Shown here in pieces: positions 18,381-27,882 of a DNA stretch of 64,000 nucleotides. The stretch spans positions 558,001 to 622,000 of the forward strand of contig NZ_CP118270.1 of assembly GCF_028771845.1 (NCBI RefSeq). Direction: 5' to 3'. Each line of letters opens with the position of its first letter. Position 1 is the stretch's first letter. The translations under genes were made by a program, and so were the position numbers. Source of the DNA: Paenibacillus marchantiae (GTDB taxonomy: Bacteria; Bacillota; Bacilli; Paenibacillales; Paenibacillaceae). Under the pieces are notes generated by a model. It did no database searches. It was not told the DNA's origin and was given only the letters and a program-made list of their open reading frames with translations.

Positions 18381-20072
18381 TTATGCTTTTGGCAGTTGGA
18401 ACGAGCTTTTCAGGGATACTACCCGGTTAAATACCGGACGGCCTGGCTCGGAATGTTTCGGATCAACGCTGAAGTAACCATGACGAAAGAACTGGAATTT
18501 ATCCTGTGCTTTCGCTTCCTTCATCTCTTGCTCCACAAACCCTTGAACGACTTCAAGAGAGTTTGGATTCAATTGATCCAGGAACGTTTTCTCCGGTTGC
18601 TCTTCAAGCTCTGTTTCCTCTTCAGCATCCGGTGCTTCTGCGGCGATCAGAGGTTCATACAGACGGAATTCAGCAGGTACCGCTTGGCTTGCTTCCACCC
18701 AGTGGATGGTACCTTTAACTTTACGGCCTGTGAATCCACTGCCGCTCTTCGTTTCCACATCATAGGTACAATGGATTTCAGTCACATTGCCTTCTGCATC
18801 CTTGATTACATCGTTACATTTGATGAAATACGCATGTTTCAGACGAACTTCGTTGCCAGGGAACAAACGGAAATATTTGTTCGGTGGATTTTCCATGAAA
18901 TCGTCTTGTTCAATGTAAATCTCGCGAGAGAACGGAATTTGGCGATTGCCCATCTCCGGGTTCTCCACATTGTTCTCAGCTTCGAGCCATTCCACTTGCC
19001 CTTCAGGGTAGTTGGTAATGACTACTTTGAGTGGGTGCAGGACAGCCATCGTGCGCGGAGCTTTCAATTTCAGATCTTCACGTACAAAGTGCTCCAGCGT
19101 TTGCAGGTCGATAACGCCTTGGCTTTTGGAAATGCCTGTTTCGAATACGAAATCACGAATCGCTTCCGGTGTATATCCCCGGCGGCGCAGACCCGAAATC
19201 GTTGGCATGCGCGGATCATCCCATCCATCCACATGTCCTTCATCCACGAGCAGTTTCAGCTTCCGTTTACTTGTCACCATTTGCGACAGGTTCAGGCGGC
19301 CAAACTCATATTGATGTGGTTGGTTCTCCATCTCACATTCGGCAATAACCCAATCATAGAATGGACGTTGATCCTCAAACTCCAGGGAGCAGAGGGAGTG
19401 GGTTACTCCTTCAATGGCATCTTCAAGTGGATGTGCGAATGCGTACATCGGATAGATGCACCATTTGTCACCCGTATTATGATGATGTGCATGAGCAATA
19501 CGATAAATGACCGGATCACGTAGATTGATGTTCGGTGAAGCCATATCAATCTTGGCGCGCAGCACTTTCTCACCGTTCTGGAATTCGCCTGCACGCATCC
19601 GTGTGAACAGGTCCAGATTCTCTTCTACAGTGCGGTCACGGTACGGGCTGTTCTTGCCCGGCTCAGTGAGCGTTCCACGCATAGCACGGATTTCGTCAGC
19701 GCTTTGGTCGTCGATATAAGCTTTGCCTTTTTGGATCAGCAAGACCGCGCGGCTGTACATTTCATCAAAATAATCGGAAGCAAAACGTTTCTCGCTCCAC
19801 TCATATCCGAGCCATTTCACGTCTTCCTGAATCGATTGAACATACTCTACATCTTCCTTGACCGGATTTGTGTCATCGAAGCGCAGATTTGTTTTGCCGC
19901 CAAATTCGCCACCCAGTGCAAAGTTAATCCAGATCGCTTTGGCATGGCCGATATGCAGATAACCGTTCGGTTCCGGAGGAAAACGGGTAATGACTTCCTG
20001 GACTTTCCCTGACCGGAGATCTTCGGTAATAATATTTTTGATAAAGTTAGGTGGGGTTGTACGATTGTCCAC
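18381..20072 (-). CDS. glnS: Glutaminyl-tRNA synthetase
   Basis: Class I synthetase that charges tRNA-Gln with glutamine. The class I motifs are [14 protein letters not shown] (HIGH) and VTSKRKLK (KMSKS-like, as in GlnRS). FDDTNP and the C-terminal anticodon-binding beta-barrels ([16 protein letters not shown]) identify the GlnRS/GluRS-II group, and [13 protein letters not shown] favours GlnRS. From GTG 20072 it has 563 residues, close to the E. coli enzyme. That GTG has AAAGGT about 9 bases upstream; in-frame ATG 20090 and TTG 20123 are alternatives. I find no T-box leader. Many Firmicutes lack GlnRS and use GatCAB, so this gene may be an acquired trait. Confidence 0.93.
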   Translation of the reverse strand: MDNRTTPPNFIKNIITEDLRSGKVQEVITRFPPEPNGYLHIGHAKAIWINFALGGEFGGKTNLRFDDTNPVKEDVEYVQSIQEDVKWLGYEWSEKRFASDYFDEMYSRAVLLIQKGKAYIDDQSADEIRAMRGTLTEPGKNSPYRDRTVEENLDLFTRMRAGEFQNGEKVLRAKIDMASPNINLRDPVIYRIAHAHHHNTGDKWCIYPMYAFAHPLEDAIEGVTHSLCSLEFEDQRPFYDWVIAECEMENQPHQYEFGRLNLSQMVTSKRKLKLLVDEGHVDGWDDPRMPTISGLRRRGYTPEAIRDFVFETGISKSQGVIDLQTLEHFVREDLKLKAPRTMAVLHPLKVVITNYPEGQVEWLEAENNVENPEMGNRQIPFSREIYIEQDDFMENPPNKYFRLFPGNEVRLKHAYFIKCNDVIKDAEGNVTEIHCTYDVETKSGSGFTGRKVKGTIHWVEASQAVPAEFRLYEPLIAAEAPDAEEETELEEQPEKTFLDQLNPNSLEVVQGFVEQEMKEAKAQDKFQFFRHGYFSVDPKHSEPGRPVFNRVVSLKSSFQLPKA

Positions 20073-20351
20073 AGGTATCAAACCTTTCATGAATTGATTG
20101 GAGCTTTCAGGAATTTGCAGCAATTCCGGCTAAAATTCCTTTATAACGAAGTCATTTCCTGAAAAAATCTATTTTCTTGGAAAGTTTCGTACGCGTTTCA
20201 TTTAAATATACCTTTAACGAGGGAGGAGTTCAATAAATAACGCCCCAAAATCAGGATCAGTTACACACAAGATAGGCCCAAAACCATTTTGACGGGTTCG
20301 CACGAATCATGTAGCATGATAGAAAAACAGAATTTAAGGGAGGGTTTCCCA

Positions 20352-20609
20352 TTGAACGCGCTAAAACTGACCAAAGAACAACAGGATGAAGCCATACGTA
20401 CCATCCAGTCGTATTTCGAAGAGGAACGCGGCGAAGAACTGGGCGATCTGGCAGCTTGGGGTGTGCTGGATCTTTTCATGACCCAGTTGGCTCCCTTCAT
20501 ATATAATCAGGCACTGGGTGACGCCCGTACTACGGTGAATCAACGCATGGCCTCGATGGAAGAAGACCTGTTTGCATTGGAGCGCAAGCTACCGAAGAAT
20601 TCCCGATAA
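20352..20609 (+). CDS. DUF2164 family protein
   Basis: Small protein of 85 residues. The pattern LTKEQQDEAIRTIQSYF followed by EEERGEELGDLAAWGVLDLF and APFIYNQALGDAR is that of DUF2164. The family has no known biochemical role that I can name. TTG 20352 is the best start, since AAGGGAGGG ends 7 bases before it; the longer frame from 20289 lacks a ribosome site. It is followed after 31 bases by a GNAT gene in the same direction, probably co-transcribed. Confidence 0.82.
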   Translation: MNALKLTKEQQDEAIRTIQSYFEEERGEELGDLAAWGVLDLFMTQLAPFIYNQALGDARTTVNQRMASMEEDLFALERKLPKNSR

Positions 20610-20640
20610 TTCATTATTTTAAAGAAAGAAGGTTGCACTC

Positions 20641-21189
20641 ATGTTTACCTATTCATTGGATGAATATACCGAACTCCGCCCACTTGCCATGGAGCACACC
20701 AAACCGTTGTTCGAACTCACGGACCGCTCGCGGGACCAGTTGAGGCATTGGTTACCGTGGGTGGACAATGTTACTGAGATTGAGCATACTTCGAATTTTA
20801 TCAGCAATGCACTGAAACAGGGCGCTGACAACGGCGGTTTCACCGCAGGTGTCTGGCTGAAAGGCGATCTTGCAGGCATCATCGGCTTCCACGAAATCAA
20901 CTGGACCAACCGCTCGGTAAGCATCGGATACTGGCTTGGCAAAGGTTTTGAAGGTCAAGGCTTGATGACCAGCGCATGCCGTGTTCTGGTCGACTACGCT
21001 CTCGTCACCCTGGATCTGAACCGTGTCGAGATTCGCTCAGCAACCAACAACAAGCGGAGCCGGGCCATCCCTGAACGGCTTGGATTCGTCCTTGAAGGCG
21101 TTATTCGTCAGGCTGAGAAACTGCCTAAGGGCTATGTTAACCATGCGGTGTATGGCATGCTGCAGCATGAATGGGAACTTTTACGCTAA
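20641..21189 (+). CDS. GNAT acetyltransferase of the RimJ/RimL type
   Basis: Acetyl-CoA dependent N-acetyltransferase of 182 residues, similar in layout to ribosomal-protein alanine acetyltransferases and YdaF-type proteins. Visible motifs: RHWLPWVDN near residue 35, GIIGFHEINW, the strand IGYWLGKGFEGQGLMTSAC with the pyrophosphate-binding loop, and RVEIRSATNNKRSRAIPERLGF. The acceptor is unknown. AGAAGG precedes the ATG, and a terminator follows at 21274. Confidence 0.9.
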   Translation: MFTYSLDEYTELRPLAMEHTKPLFELTDRSRDQLRHWLPWVDNVTEIEHTSNFISNALKQGADNGGFTAGVWLKGDLAGIIGFHEINWTNRSVSIGYWLGKGFEGQGLMTSACRVLVDYALVTLDLNRVEIRSATNNKRSRAIPERLGFVLEGVIRQAEKLPKGYVNHAVYGMLQHEWELLR

Positions 21190-21273
21190 ATTAGACTTAC
21201 ATAATTTGAATGGTTGGAGGACTATTTACTACTACGAAATATGTTCCTCACAATGGCATACATCAACTCTTAA

Positions 21274-21316
21274 AGCCCCTCCTACTCCACAACATGTGGA
21301 GAATAAGGAGGGGCTT
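21274..21316. terminator. Terminator between the GNAT and SDR genes
   Basis: AAGCCCCTCCTtA and TaAGGAGGGGCTT pair around an inner CTCCAC/GTGGAG hairpin. Converging genes flank it; the T tail is short on both strands. Confidence 0.75.
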
Positions 21317-21374
21317 ATCTAATTTGCGCATTTATGCATCCATATAACTTCGAATCTCTCGATCCGACTTCTTC

Positions 21375-22163
21375 TTAGAGCGCACGTACCATGCCACCGT
21401 CCACCACAAGGGATGTACCTGTAATGTACGTATTTGCTCCTGATAAGAGGAACACAACTGCTTTGGCAAACTCCTCGGGTTGACCATAACGTCCCAGTGG
21501 AATTTCCTTACGGAATTGTTCGGCAACCTCTTCCTCACTTATTCCGTTCTGCTCTGCACGCGCAGCGTCCAGTTCATGTATCCGATCCGTACCAATTCTA
21601 CCCGGTGCAACCGTATTGATCAGAATGCCATATGGCGCAAGTTCCTGTGACAAGGTCTTGGCTAATCCGAACACACCCGTACGGAACGTATTGGACAGAA
21701 TCAGACCGGGGATCGGCTGCTTCACAGAGGTGGAGGCAATGTTCACGATATGTCCGCCATTCTCCTTCATGTAAGGAAGCGCACCGCGAATCAGTCTGAC
21801 ATAGCTAAGTACATTTAATTCAAATGCACGTTCCCAATCTTCATCCGTCAATGACTCGAATGTTCCTGAAGGCGGGCCGCCTGAATTGTTCACCAAAATA
21901 TCAATCTGTCCAAACCGCTCGCCTGTCTTGCGAATCAGGGCATCAATATCTTCCTTGCTTGTCACATCGGTTGCACAGTATTCGATACGTCCGCCACCAC
22001 CGAGCTCCAGCAGCTCCTGCTTCACCGCTGCAAGCTTCTCTTCGTTCCGGCTGGCGAGCATGACATCAGCGCCTTCTGCCGCCAATTGAGCGGCTACCGC
22101 TTTGCCCAGTCCTCGACTGGATGCAAGCACCAGCGCCTTTTTACCCCGAAGTCCCATGTCCAT
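21375..22163 (-). CDS. Short-chain dehydrogenase/reductase with altered catalytic residues
   Basis: Rossmann-fold SDR of 262 residues. The NAD(P)-binding loop is ASSRGLGKA near residue 15, NNSGG corresponds to the NNAG motif, the catalytic-Ser strand is VNIASTS, and the C-terminus is GTSLVVDGGMVRAL. The usual Tyr-x3-Lys dyad is not present: aligning the helix GVFGLAKTLSQEL with normal SDRs places Ser and Arg (LSNTFRTG) at the Tyr and Lys positions. A subgroup of SDRs with this pattern exists and is often labelled 3-oxoacyl-ACP reductase. Activity may differ or be absent. ATG 22163 follows AAGGAGGA. A GNAT gene lies 24 bases upstream and is probably co-transcribed. Confidence 0.88.
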   Translation of the reverse strand: MDMGLRGKKALVLASSRGLGKAVAAQLAAEGADVMLASRNEEKLAAVKQELLELGGGGRIEYCATDVTSKEDIDALIRKTGERFGQIDILVNNSGGPPSGTFESLTDEDWERAFELNVLSYVRLIRGALPYMKENGGHIVNIASTSVKQPIPGLILSNTFRTGVFGLAKTLSQELAPYGILINTVAPGRIGTDRIHELDAARAEQNGISEEEVAEQFRKEIPLGRYGQPEEFAKAVVFLLSGANTYITGTSLVVDGGMVRAL

Positions 22164-22187
22164 TCTTGTTCCTCCTTCTACTCTGTT

Positions 22188-22691
22188 CTATCCGTTGGCC
22201 CGGATGAAATAGCTCATAAGAATATCGTCCACATAATTGCCTGCAATATAAAATTCCGACACCAGTCTGCCTTCCGTCACAAATCCACACTGTGTATAAA
22301 AAGCAATCGCCCCTGGATTGCTGGATAACACCCGCAACCTAAGTTTGATGATCCCTTGTTCAAAGGCATGGTGTTTCATCGCATCCATCAGGGCTGTAGC
22401 AATACCACAGCGCCGATCATGGGGATGAACAGCGATATTAATCTCGTATACATGGCGGTTAACAGGCATTCCTGTTGGCAGATAAAAGCCCACATAACCA
22501 CATACCCGCTCTCCCTGAACGGCAATCAGCTGACTGCCTGGAGGACAATGCTGCAAATATTGTTGTCTGGATCGCCACTGAAACGGGGCCGGAGAGGTAT
22601 GCTTATCCCATACCAGTGCATCCAGTTCCATCAGTTGGGCGGCATCCTTGATCTCGGATGGCCGAATGGTGTACGTATGGCTGATAAGCAT
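22188..22691 (-). CDS. GNAT family N-acetyltransferase
   Basis: A 167-residue acetyltransferase. The acetyl-CoA loop is visible in NIAVHPHDRRCGIATALM, and the final strands LRLRVLSSNPGAIAFYTQCGF are typical. The acceptor is unknown. It precedes the SDR gene in the same direction. ATG 22691 is preceded by AAAGGTTG. It is divergent from the MerR-methyltransferase gene. Confidence 0.88.
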   Translation of the reverse strand: MLISHTYTIRPSEIKDAAQLMELDALVWDKHTSPAPFQWRSRQQYLQHCPPGSQLIAVQGERVCGYVGFYLPTGMPVNRHVYEINIAVHPHDRRCGIATALMDAMKHHAFEQGIIKLRLRVLSSNPGAIAFYTQCGFVTEGRLVSEFYIAGNYVDDILMSYFIRANG

Positions 22692-22927
22692 AAAAGTTCA
22701 ACCTTTCGTGCAATAGTCGATAACACTGCGCAAAGCAGCGTTAGAAAAAACGGCTTGTTCCTTACTCATTTCGACATTTTGCAATTGAATACGTGCAAAA
22801 TGCTCCTTTGCTTTATATTGTAGCATAGCCTCAGACTTGACTAAAATTTCACTCAGTGGAAAGAAATGAACACTTAACCTTGCCGTAACGTCATCGTTTA
22901 TACTGAATTGATAAGGAGGTGCACGTG

Positions 22928-24205
22928 ATGAACATCAAAGAAGCCGCGGACAGACTCGGCATATCAGCGAGAGCTATTCGCTTTTACGAGGAAAAGGGAC
23001 TGATCTTCCCCGTCAAACAGACAAGTAACGGATATCGTACATATACCGAGAATGACATCTGGCGGCTACAAACCATTGCAGCTCTGCGCGAAATCGGGAT
23101 GTCGCTTCAGGATATCACCCAAGCGCTCGGAGAGATTGACCAGGGTAATCAGCAGCGGCTGGAAGAATATCTGGAGCTGCAGCAGGCGGTCATGTATGCC
23201 CAATGGGTTGAGCTCAAGCGCATGCTGGATACAACCCAGCGCATGATTGATCTCAATCGCCAAGACGGGCCATTGGATGTCAGTCATCTGCATGATCTTG
23301 CAGACAGTGCGCGCCGTCTCAGGGAAGCCCGGCAGAACTGGCATGACCGCTGGAATTACGATATGCAAGCAGCCATCCACGATCAGCGGGTACAGGCGGC
23401 GAATGGTCGTCTGCCAGGACAAATTGCCTCAAACGTCAGCATTGATTCGAGACCTGGAGCCATGCAAGCAGCGGTTGAGTCGGATCGAAAAGGCGGACCA
23501 GATCATAACGGCGATGAAATCCATAGCCAGAACAATAGCCAGACAGCACACAGTCCAAACAGCGATACAACGTATACGGAAGATGCAGGATCAGGATCGG
23601 GAGAATTAGGAGTAAGAGTAGGCGCAGGATCGTTCAATATATATGAAAACTATGACGAGGCGCTGGAGCAGACAGCAAGCTGGATATCTCCTGTGCCCGG
23701 CGAAAAAGGACTCGATATCGGTACAGGCACGGGGAATTTGGCTGGCAGACTGTTAGAGCGCGGCGCAGCGATGACTGCCATCGATCAATCCCGGGAGATG
23801 CTGCGTACATGCCGCACCAAATATCCCGAGATGCATGTGAAGCTTGGCAACTTTCTGGCGTTGCCTTTCGCCGACCATTCCTTCGATTTTGTCGTATCCA
23901 GCTTCGCCTTCCATCATCTGAGCCCAGACCAGCAACAGTTAGCGTTACATGAAATGCAGCGAGTGTTAACTGCACGTGGACGGATCTGCCTGACAGATCT
24001 GATGTTCGCTGATGCAGCTCACCGTCAGACATATATTCAACAGGCTGAGGCAGCAGGTCATGAGGACCAATTGCAAACGATAAGGGAACGTCATTTCCCG
24101 CTGCTGGACGGCCTGTGCGGCTCGCTGGAGGACGCAGGCTATGTGACGAAGCATATACGCCATAATGCGCTTCTGCACACGTTGCTGGCCGTTCCTTTGC
24201 GTTAG
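22928..24205 (+). CDS. MerR regulator fused to a class I SAM-dependent methyltransferase
   Basis: Two-domain protein of 425 residues. The N-terminal MerR winged helix (about 1-70; AADRLGISARAIRFYEEKGL, NGYRTYTENDIWRLQ) is followed by a dimerisation helix to about 125. Next is a polar, low-complexity linker (about 150-235) rich in Asn, Ser, Asp and Gly. The C-terminal methyltransferase starts near 240, with motif I LDIGTGTGNLAGRLLERG, an acidic residue in AIDQS, and DFVVSSFAFHHLSPDQQ. MerR proteins usually carry an effector domain here; an enzyme in that place is unusual. ATG 22928 lies 7 bases after AAGGAGGT. The methyl acceptor and DNA target are unknown. Confidence 0.9.
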   Translation: MNIKEAADRLGISARAIRFYEEKGLIFPVKQTSNGYRTYTENDIWRLQTIAALREIGMSLQDITQALGEIDQGNQQRLEEYLELQQAVMYAQWVELKRMLDTTQRMIDLNRQDGPLDVSHLHDLADSARRLREARQNWHDRWNYDMQAAIHDQRVQAANGRLPGQIASNVSIDSRPGAMQAAVESDRKGGPDHNGDEIHSQNNSQTAHSPNSDTTYTEDAGSGSGELGVRVGAGSFNIYENYDEALEQTASWISPVPGEKGLDIGTGTGNLAGRLLERGAAMTAIDQSREMLRTCRTKYPEMHVKLGNFLALPFADHSFDFVVSSFAFHHLSPDQQQLALHEMQRVLTARGRICLTDLMFADAAHRQTYIQQAEAAGHEDQLQTIRERHFPLLDGLCGSLEDAGYVTKHIRHNALLHTLLAVPLR

Positions 24206-24260
24206 AATGATCATCTCACCGTAACAAGTTCCCCTGACCTACCAATAAATCTTTTCAAAT

Positions 24261-24298
24261 AAAAAAAGGTCACCCTGCCTGTTAAGGAGGATGACCTT
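24261..24298 (-). terminator. Terminator after the GH94-like gene
   Basis: On the minus strand AAGGTCAtCCT and AGGgTGACCTT pair and are followed by seven T residues. It lies 34 bases past the stop of the phosphorylase gene. Confidence 0.88.
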
Positions 24299-24331
24299 CC
24301 ACTCTAGTGAAACATCGAGCTTGTATTAAAT

Positions 24332-27300
24332 TTACATATAAATTTCAACAATCGTGCGCTCCGAAGCATTACGCGCTTGTTTGAACTCATCCAGCGAGAT
24401 ACGAGCCCCACCTTGACGGTAACGGTTCGCCGTTTGCTCGGTGCGGATGTCCTTGCCATTTACCGTTACACGGTTAACCGAACCTTCGTTCAGATGGTAG
24501 ATAAATGTTACTGGCTCTCCTGCATATTCAAATTCGAATTGCATGCCATTCAGCTCAACCGGCAATACCGGGTCAATAACCAGATCTCCGCCTTCCTGAC
24601 GAATGCCAAGTGCGTTCGAGATCAGTTGGTTCATGTAGATTCCAGGGCCGCTGGAGTAGATTCTCCATCCACCTTTCACCTGTACTGTTCCTTTGCGTAG
24701 TTGATCAAAATGCTCCTGCGCCTCGTAGCGCGTATTGAACTTACCGTCGGAACTGCTGAAATACGCATTCGCCTGACGAATCTCGGCATTAGGTACAACT
24801 TCGCCGATGCCAACCGGGTTAATCATGGCAAGACCATTCCACACCTGATCCGTCTTACCAAGCTTCGCCATCGCTTCAACGTAACGGATATGAGCGTGTA
24901 CATACTGCAAACCGATCTCACGACCGAAGTTGGACGCTTGCTCTGCCCGTTTGAAGTGAGTGCTCACACCGCCTGCATATTGAGCTGGACGATTCATCAG
25001 ACGTACCCCATCCGGGCACAGGAACTGTTCACGAATCAGCGCATAATGCGATTCTGCCTGTTCTGCATTCAGCAATTCACCGATCATGCTGCGCGTCATC
25101 GGCAGAAGTCGATATTGAATGCCTGTCTCCGTATCTGTTGGGTGAAGCATCAGCTTCGCTTGATCTGCTTCTTCCATGTATACGAAACCTGGGATCACAT
25201 CTGTACCCAGCATGTAACGATTAAAGTCTTCACGGATGCCTTGAGCCAGAACGTCCAGCTCCTGTGCAAATCCAGCGTCTTTATGTTGCAGCGCTTGTGC
25301 GAGCACATTTACAGACTGATAAGTCAAAGCAACGGTCCAGCTGCTCACCATATATTGTTTGAGCTGTGCATTGGCTGGCTGGAGTGTATCATCCCAGTCC
25401 CCATCACCGTAAGAAGACAGGAATGTGTCGTGCAGGAAGTGTGAGCGGATATATTCGATCTCTTTTTTCGCGTGATCCAATACAGTCGCTGTTTCTTCCG
25501 TGAATCCGAAGCTGTGCTTAACGGTATAAGGCACTTTCTCATCCAGAATCGCATAGTCGCGAGTCGCTGTCAGGTAGTCCGCCAGCACTTTCAGCGGCCA
25601 TACGATGATGTCACCGTGGCTCTCTTCCTGCTGAATTGCAAAATACTTGTCGAACATAAACCATTGCGGCCAGTTGCCATCATCTTCATATTGGTGGGTG
25701 TATACCATTTTGATGATATCGCGAACCTGCTCGTATTTTTGCGTTGCCATGAAGTATTCAACCGGACCTTGGCATACATCCCGAGTACCCCATGCGGCAC
25801 CGCCGTACTGCTCCAAACCGTGAGGCACGGAATAGTGAACCAGCATGTTGTGTGTGTACCACCAAGCCAGTGCGTTCACTTTGAACAGATCGTCTGCACT
25901 TTGGCCTTCCCCACGAGACAAACGGAAACCGTTCATTACACCTGCGAAGAATTCGCGGTACGCCTGAACTTCCTCTTCAAAAGTAAGGCTGGATCCTACT
26001 GCTACAGAACCGGCTGCTTCGTTAGCTTGACCTTCCAATACGCCTTGTACCTTCAGCGTCCATTCTGCACTCTCTTCCAGACTAAGTGTAACCAGCGATG
26101 CAGATCCACTGCGGATGCCACTCGCCAGCAACGTTTCGTCCCCAACATTTACGGCTGCTCCATCCACCGACATGCGATATTGCAGGTCAGGATACGTTCC
26201 AGCACTAATCGCTTGCGGATCAGCCTTGAAGATCAGCGTGTTGCCATCTTGCGTCATATGCAGCGGATACTCGTATTCATTTACATTCATCGTAATTTGG
26301 TTGGTTACCAGGTAACGATATGCTTTGCCACTTGTCGAGCGTACGTTCATGCTCACTTCAGTGGTGTGTGCTCCAGTGTAGTTGGTCACGATAATGGTAT
26401 CCGATTCGGTTTTGTAGATCCAACGTACATAGTTGAAGCCAATCTCGAACAGGGAAGGCATCGTCAGCAGACGATATTGTCCATCCATTTCCACATAAAT
26501 GCGTTGTCCAGCCGTCTTCGGCACGTTCAATGCGTTGCGGGCATTACTGATCATTTTATTAAAATTGGTGTTACCAATAACGAGTTGTGAGTTGAAAATA
26601 CCGTACATATACGATGTCGTCGTAATAACCTGCGCACCAAGCTGTACATTGCCACCACTCATCAGGATATGGCCGTGCGGACGCTCTACGAGCAATTCTT
26701 TCGCTTTCAGGACGATGTGTTCATAACTGCCCGTGAAGAAGGATAACAGCGAATCACCGCTACGCTCTTCCTGATGGCGATCAGGGAACAGATCATTAAT
26801 CTCATCTTGTGTCAAATCAAGCGCAGCAAGTGGTTCACCCAAGAAGGATGACAGTTTCACCTGTTCCAACGTCTCGCCTTGCTCCACAGTCAATGCTTGT
26901 ACTTCGTTCCATGCTGCAGTCACTTCATCCCCGAATTCCAGTGCGGAGATTCCTGCAGGATGATCTGCTTTGGCCAGTCCGTAGAAGACCACTTGGGCTT
27001 CCCCATCCAAGCTTACGCGCTCCGATTGCAATGCTGTGTAAGCAAATTCATACTGGTACGTCTCATTTGCCAATGTATTATGGCTCAGGCTTTCAGGCTG
27101 GTTTGTTTCCTTGTAGGACAGACCGAAGAATTGGAATCCGTCTGTAGAGTAACCAATTGCCTTAGTCAGAGAACCTTGTTGCATGTAAGGAAAAGCACCG
27201 CCCTGAGGCTGGTTTTGACGAGAACATACCACATATCCCTTCGCTTCATCCTCGAACACCGTATGGTCAATGTACTGTGACAGATAGGCTTCATTGCTGC

Positions 27301-27733
27301 GTACTGCACCTGGATCAGCAAGACCTACATCTTGTCCATATACCACGTCAACGTTATGTTGTTGTCCTGTGAGCTTCACATCCCAGAACCAGACGCCTTG
27401 CGTTGTGGCTGTAAACACAACCTGATAGCTAATACCTTGTTCTTTGCCTTCAAGCTGTACGGTACCTTCCCAGATCAGTTGATTCCCGGATTGCGCTTTG
27501 CTTGTGATCACTTTACTGTTCGAACGCACACCCAGCAGTGGGAACGAGCTGATTTTCTCTCCCTCGTGTACACGCAGATACAGGTTATTCAAAGATCCAT
27601 CGATCTGGTTGCTAAGCAATTGATTCAACATGGTCGTACCGGATTTAGCTTGGTACAGGTCCCCACTGTTCAAAAAGGTAAAGGATAAATCCCCGGCAGT
27701 CAGCCGGATTGGTTCATTAATCATCGTTGTCAT
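24332..27733 (-). CDS. GH94-like glycoside phosphorylase, probably acting on beta-1,2-oligoglucans
   Basis: Cytoplasmic protein of 1133 residues without a signal peptide. The N-terminal third is beta-rich (super-beta-sandwich type). The second half is an (alpha/alpha)6 barrel with the active-site stretch YGDGDWDDTLQP at about residue 775, followed by a beta domain containing GGWRIYSSGPGIYMNQL. The length near 1,100 residues and the GDWDDTLQP form, instead of the GDWNDG of cellobiose phosphorylase, fit the 1,2-beta-oligoglucan (sophorooligosaccharide) phosphorylase branch as I remember it. Such enzymes release glucose 1-phosphate. ATG 27733 has GAAGGAG upstream. A perfect operator palindrome lies 29 bases before the start, so the LacI gene upstream probably controls it. 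Confidence 0.8.
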   Translation of the reverse strand: MTTMINEPIRLTAGDLSFTFLNSGDLYQAKSGTTMLNQLLSNQIDGSLNNLYLRVHEGEKISSFPLLGVRSNSKVITSKAQSGNQLIWEGTVQLEGKEQGISYQVVFTATTQGVWFWDVKLTGQQHNVDVVYGQDVGLADPGAVRSNEAYLSQYIDHTVFEDEAKGYVVCSRQNQPQGGAFPYMQQGSLTKAIGYSTDGFQFFGLSYKETNQPESLSHNTLANETYQYEFAYTALQSERVSLDGEAQVVFYGLAKADHPAGISALEFGDEVTAAWNEVQALTVEQGETLEQVKLSSFLGEPLAALDLTQDEINDLFPDRHQEERSGDSLLSFFTGSYEHIVLKAKELLVERPHGHILMSGGNVQLGAQVITTTSYMYGIFNSQLVIGNTNFNKMISNARNALNVPKTAGQRIYVEMDGQYRLLTMPSLFEIGFNYVRWIYKTESDTIIVTNYTGAHTTEVSMNVRSTSGKAYRYLVTNQITMNVNEYEYPLHMTQDGNTLIFKADPQAISAGTYPDLQYRMSVDGAAVNVGDETLLASGIRSGSASLVTLSLEESAEWTLKVQGVLEGQANEAAGSVAVGSSLTFEEEVQAYREFFAGVMNGFRLSRGEGQSADDLFKVNALAWWYTHNMLVHYSVPHGLEQYGGAAWGTRDVCQGPVEYFMATQKYEQVRDIIKMVYTHQYEDDGNWPQWFMFDKYFAIQQEESHGDIIVWPLKVLADYLTATRDYAILDEKVPYTVKHSFGFTEETATVLDHAKKEIEYIRSHFLHDTFLSSYGDGDWDDTLQPANAQLKQYMVSSWTVALTYQSVNVLAQALQHKDAGFAQELDVLAQGIREDFNRYMLGTDVIPGFVYMEEADQAKLMLHPTDTETGIQYRLLPMTRSMIGELLNAEQAESHYALIREQFLCPDGVRLMNRPAQYAGGVSTHFKRAEQASNFGREIGLQYVHAHIRYVEAMAKLGKTDQVWNGLAMINPVGIGEVVPNAEIRQANAYFSSSDGKFNTRYEAQEHFDQLRKGTVQVKGGWRIYSSGPGIYMNQLISNALGIRQEGGDLVIDPVLPVELNGMQFEFEYAGEPVTFIYHLNEGSVNRVTVNGKDIRTEQTANRYRQGGARISLDEFKQARNASERTIVEIYM

Positions 27734-27761
27734 ACTATTCACTCCTTCAATTAGTATAAAA

Positions 27762-27775
27762 TCGAAACGTTTCGA
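27762..27775. promoter_or_regulatory. LacI-type operator 1, before the phosphorylase gene
   Basis: TCGAAACGTTTCGA, extended by A and T to a perfect 16-base palindrome (27761-27776). The same core occurs at 29014 and 29189. Probable binding site of the adjacent LacI-family protein. Confidence 0.82.
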
Positions 27776-27882
27776 TAAATCTGAAAAAGAATAGGGGTCC
27801 TCTGCGAAATGACCTTTATCTGGCCAATTCGGACGGTGATCCCCATCATTCAACTCTTAATTCAAAGAGGGCGAGTTACTTC

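Noticed and set aside
18396..19523. 375-codon plus-strand frame opposite glnS
   Set aside because: Shadow frame; the minus strand carries HIGH and KMSKS-type motifs.
20073..20260. Possible T-box riboswitch before glnS
   Set aside because: I found no T-box consensus, specifier stem or leader terminator; only a short AGGAATTT/AAATTCCT repeat.
25472..26590. 372-codon plus-strand frame opposite the GH94-like gene
   Set aside because: Antisense shadow of a clear coding gene, without a ribosome site or recognisable motif.
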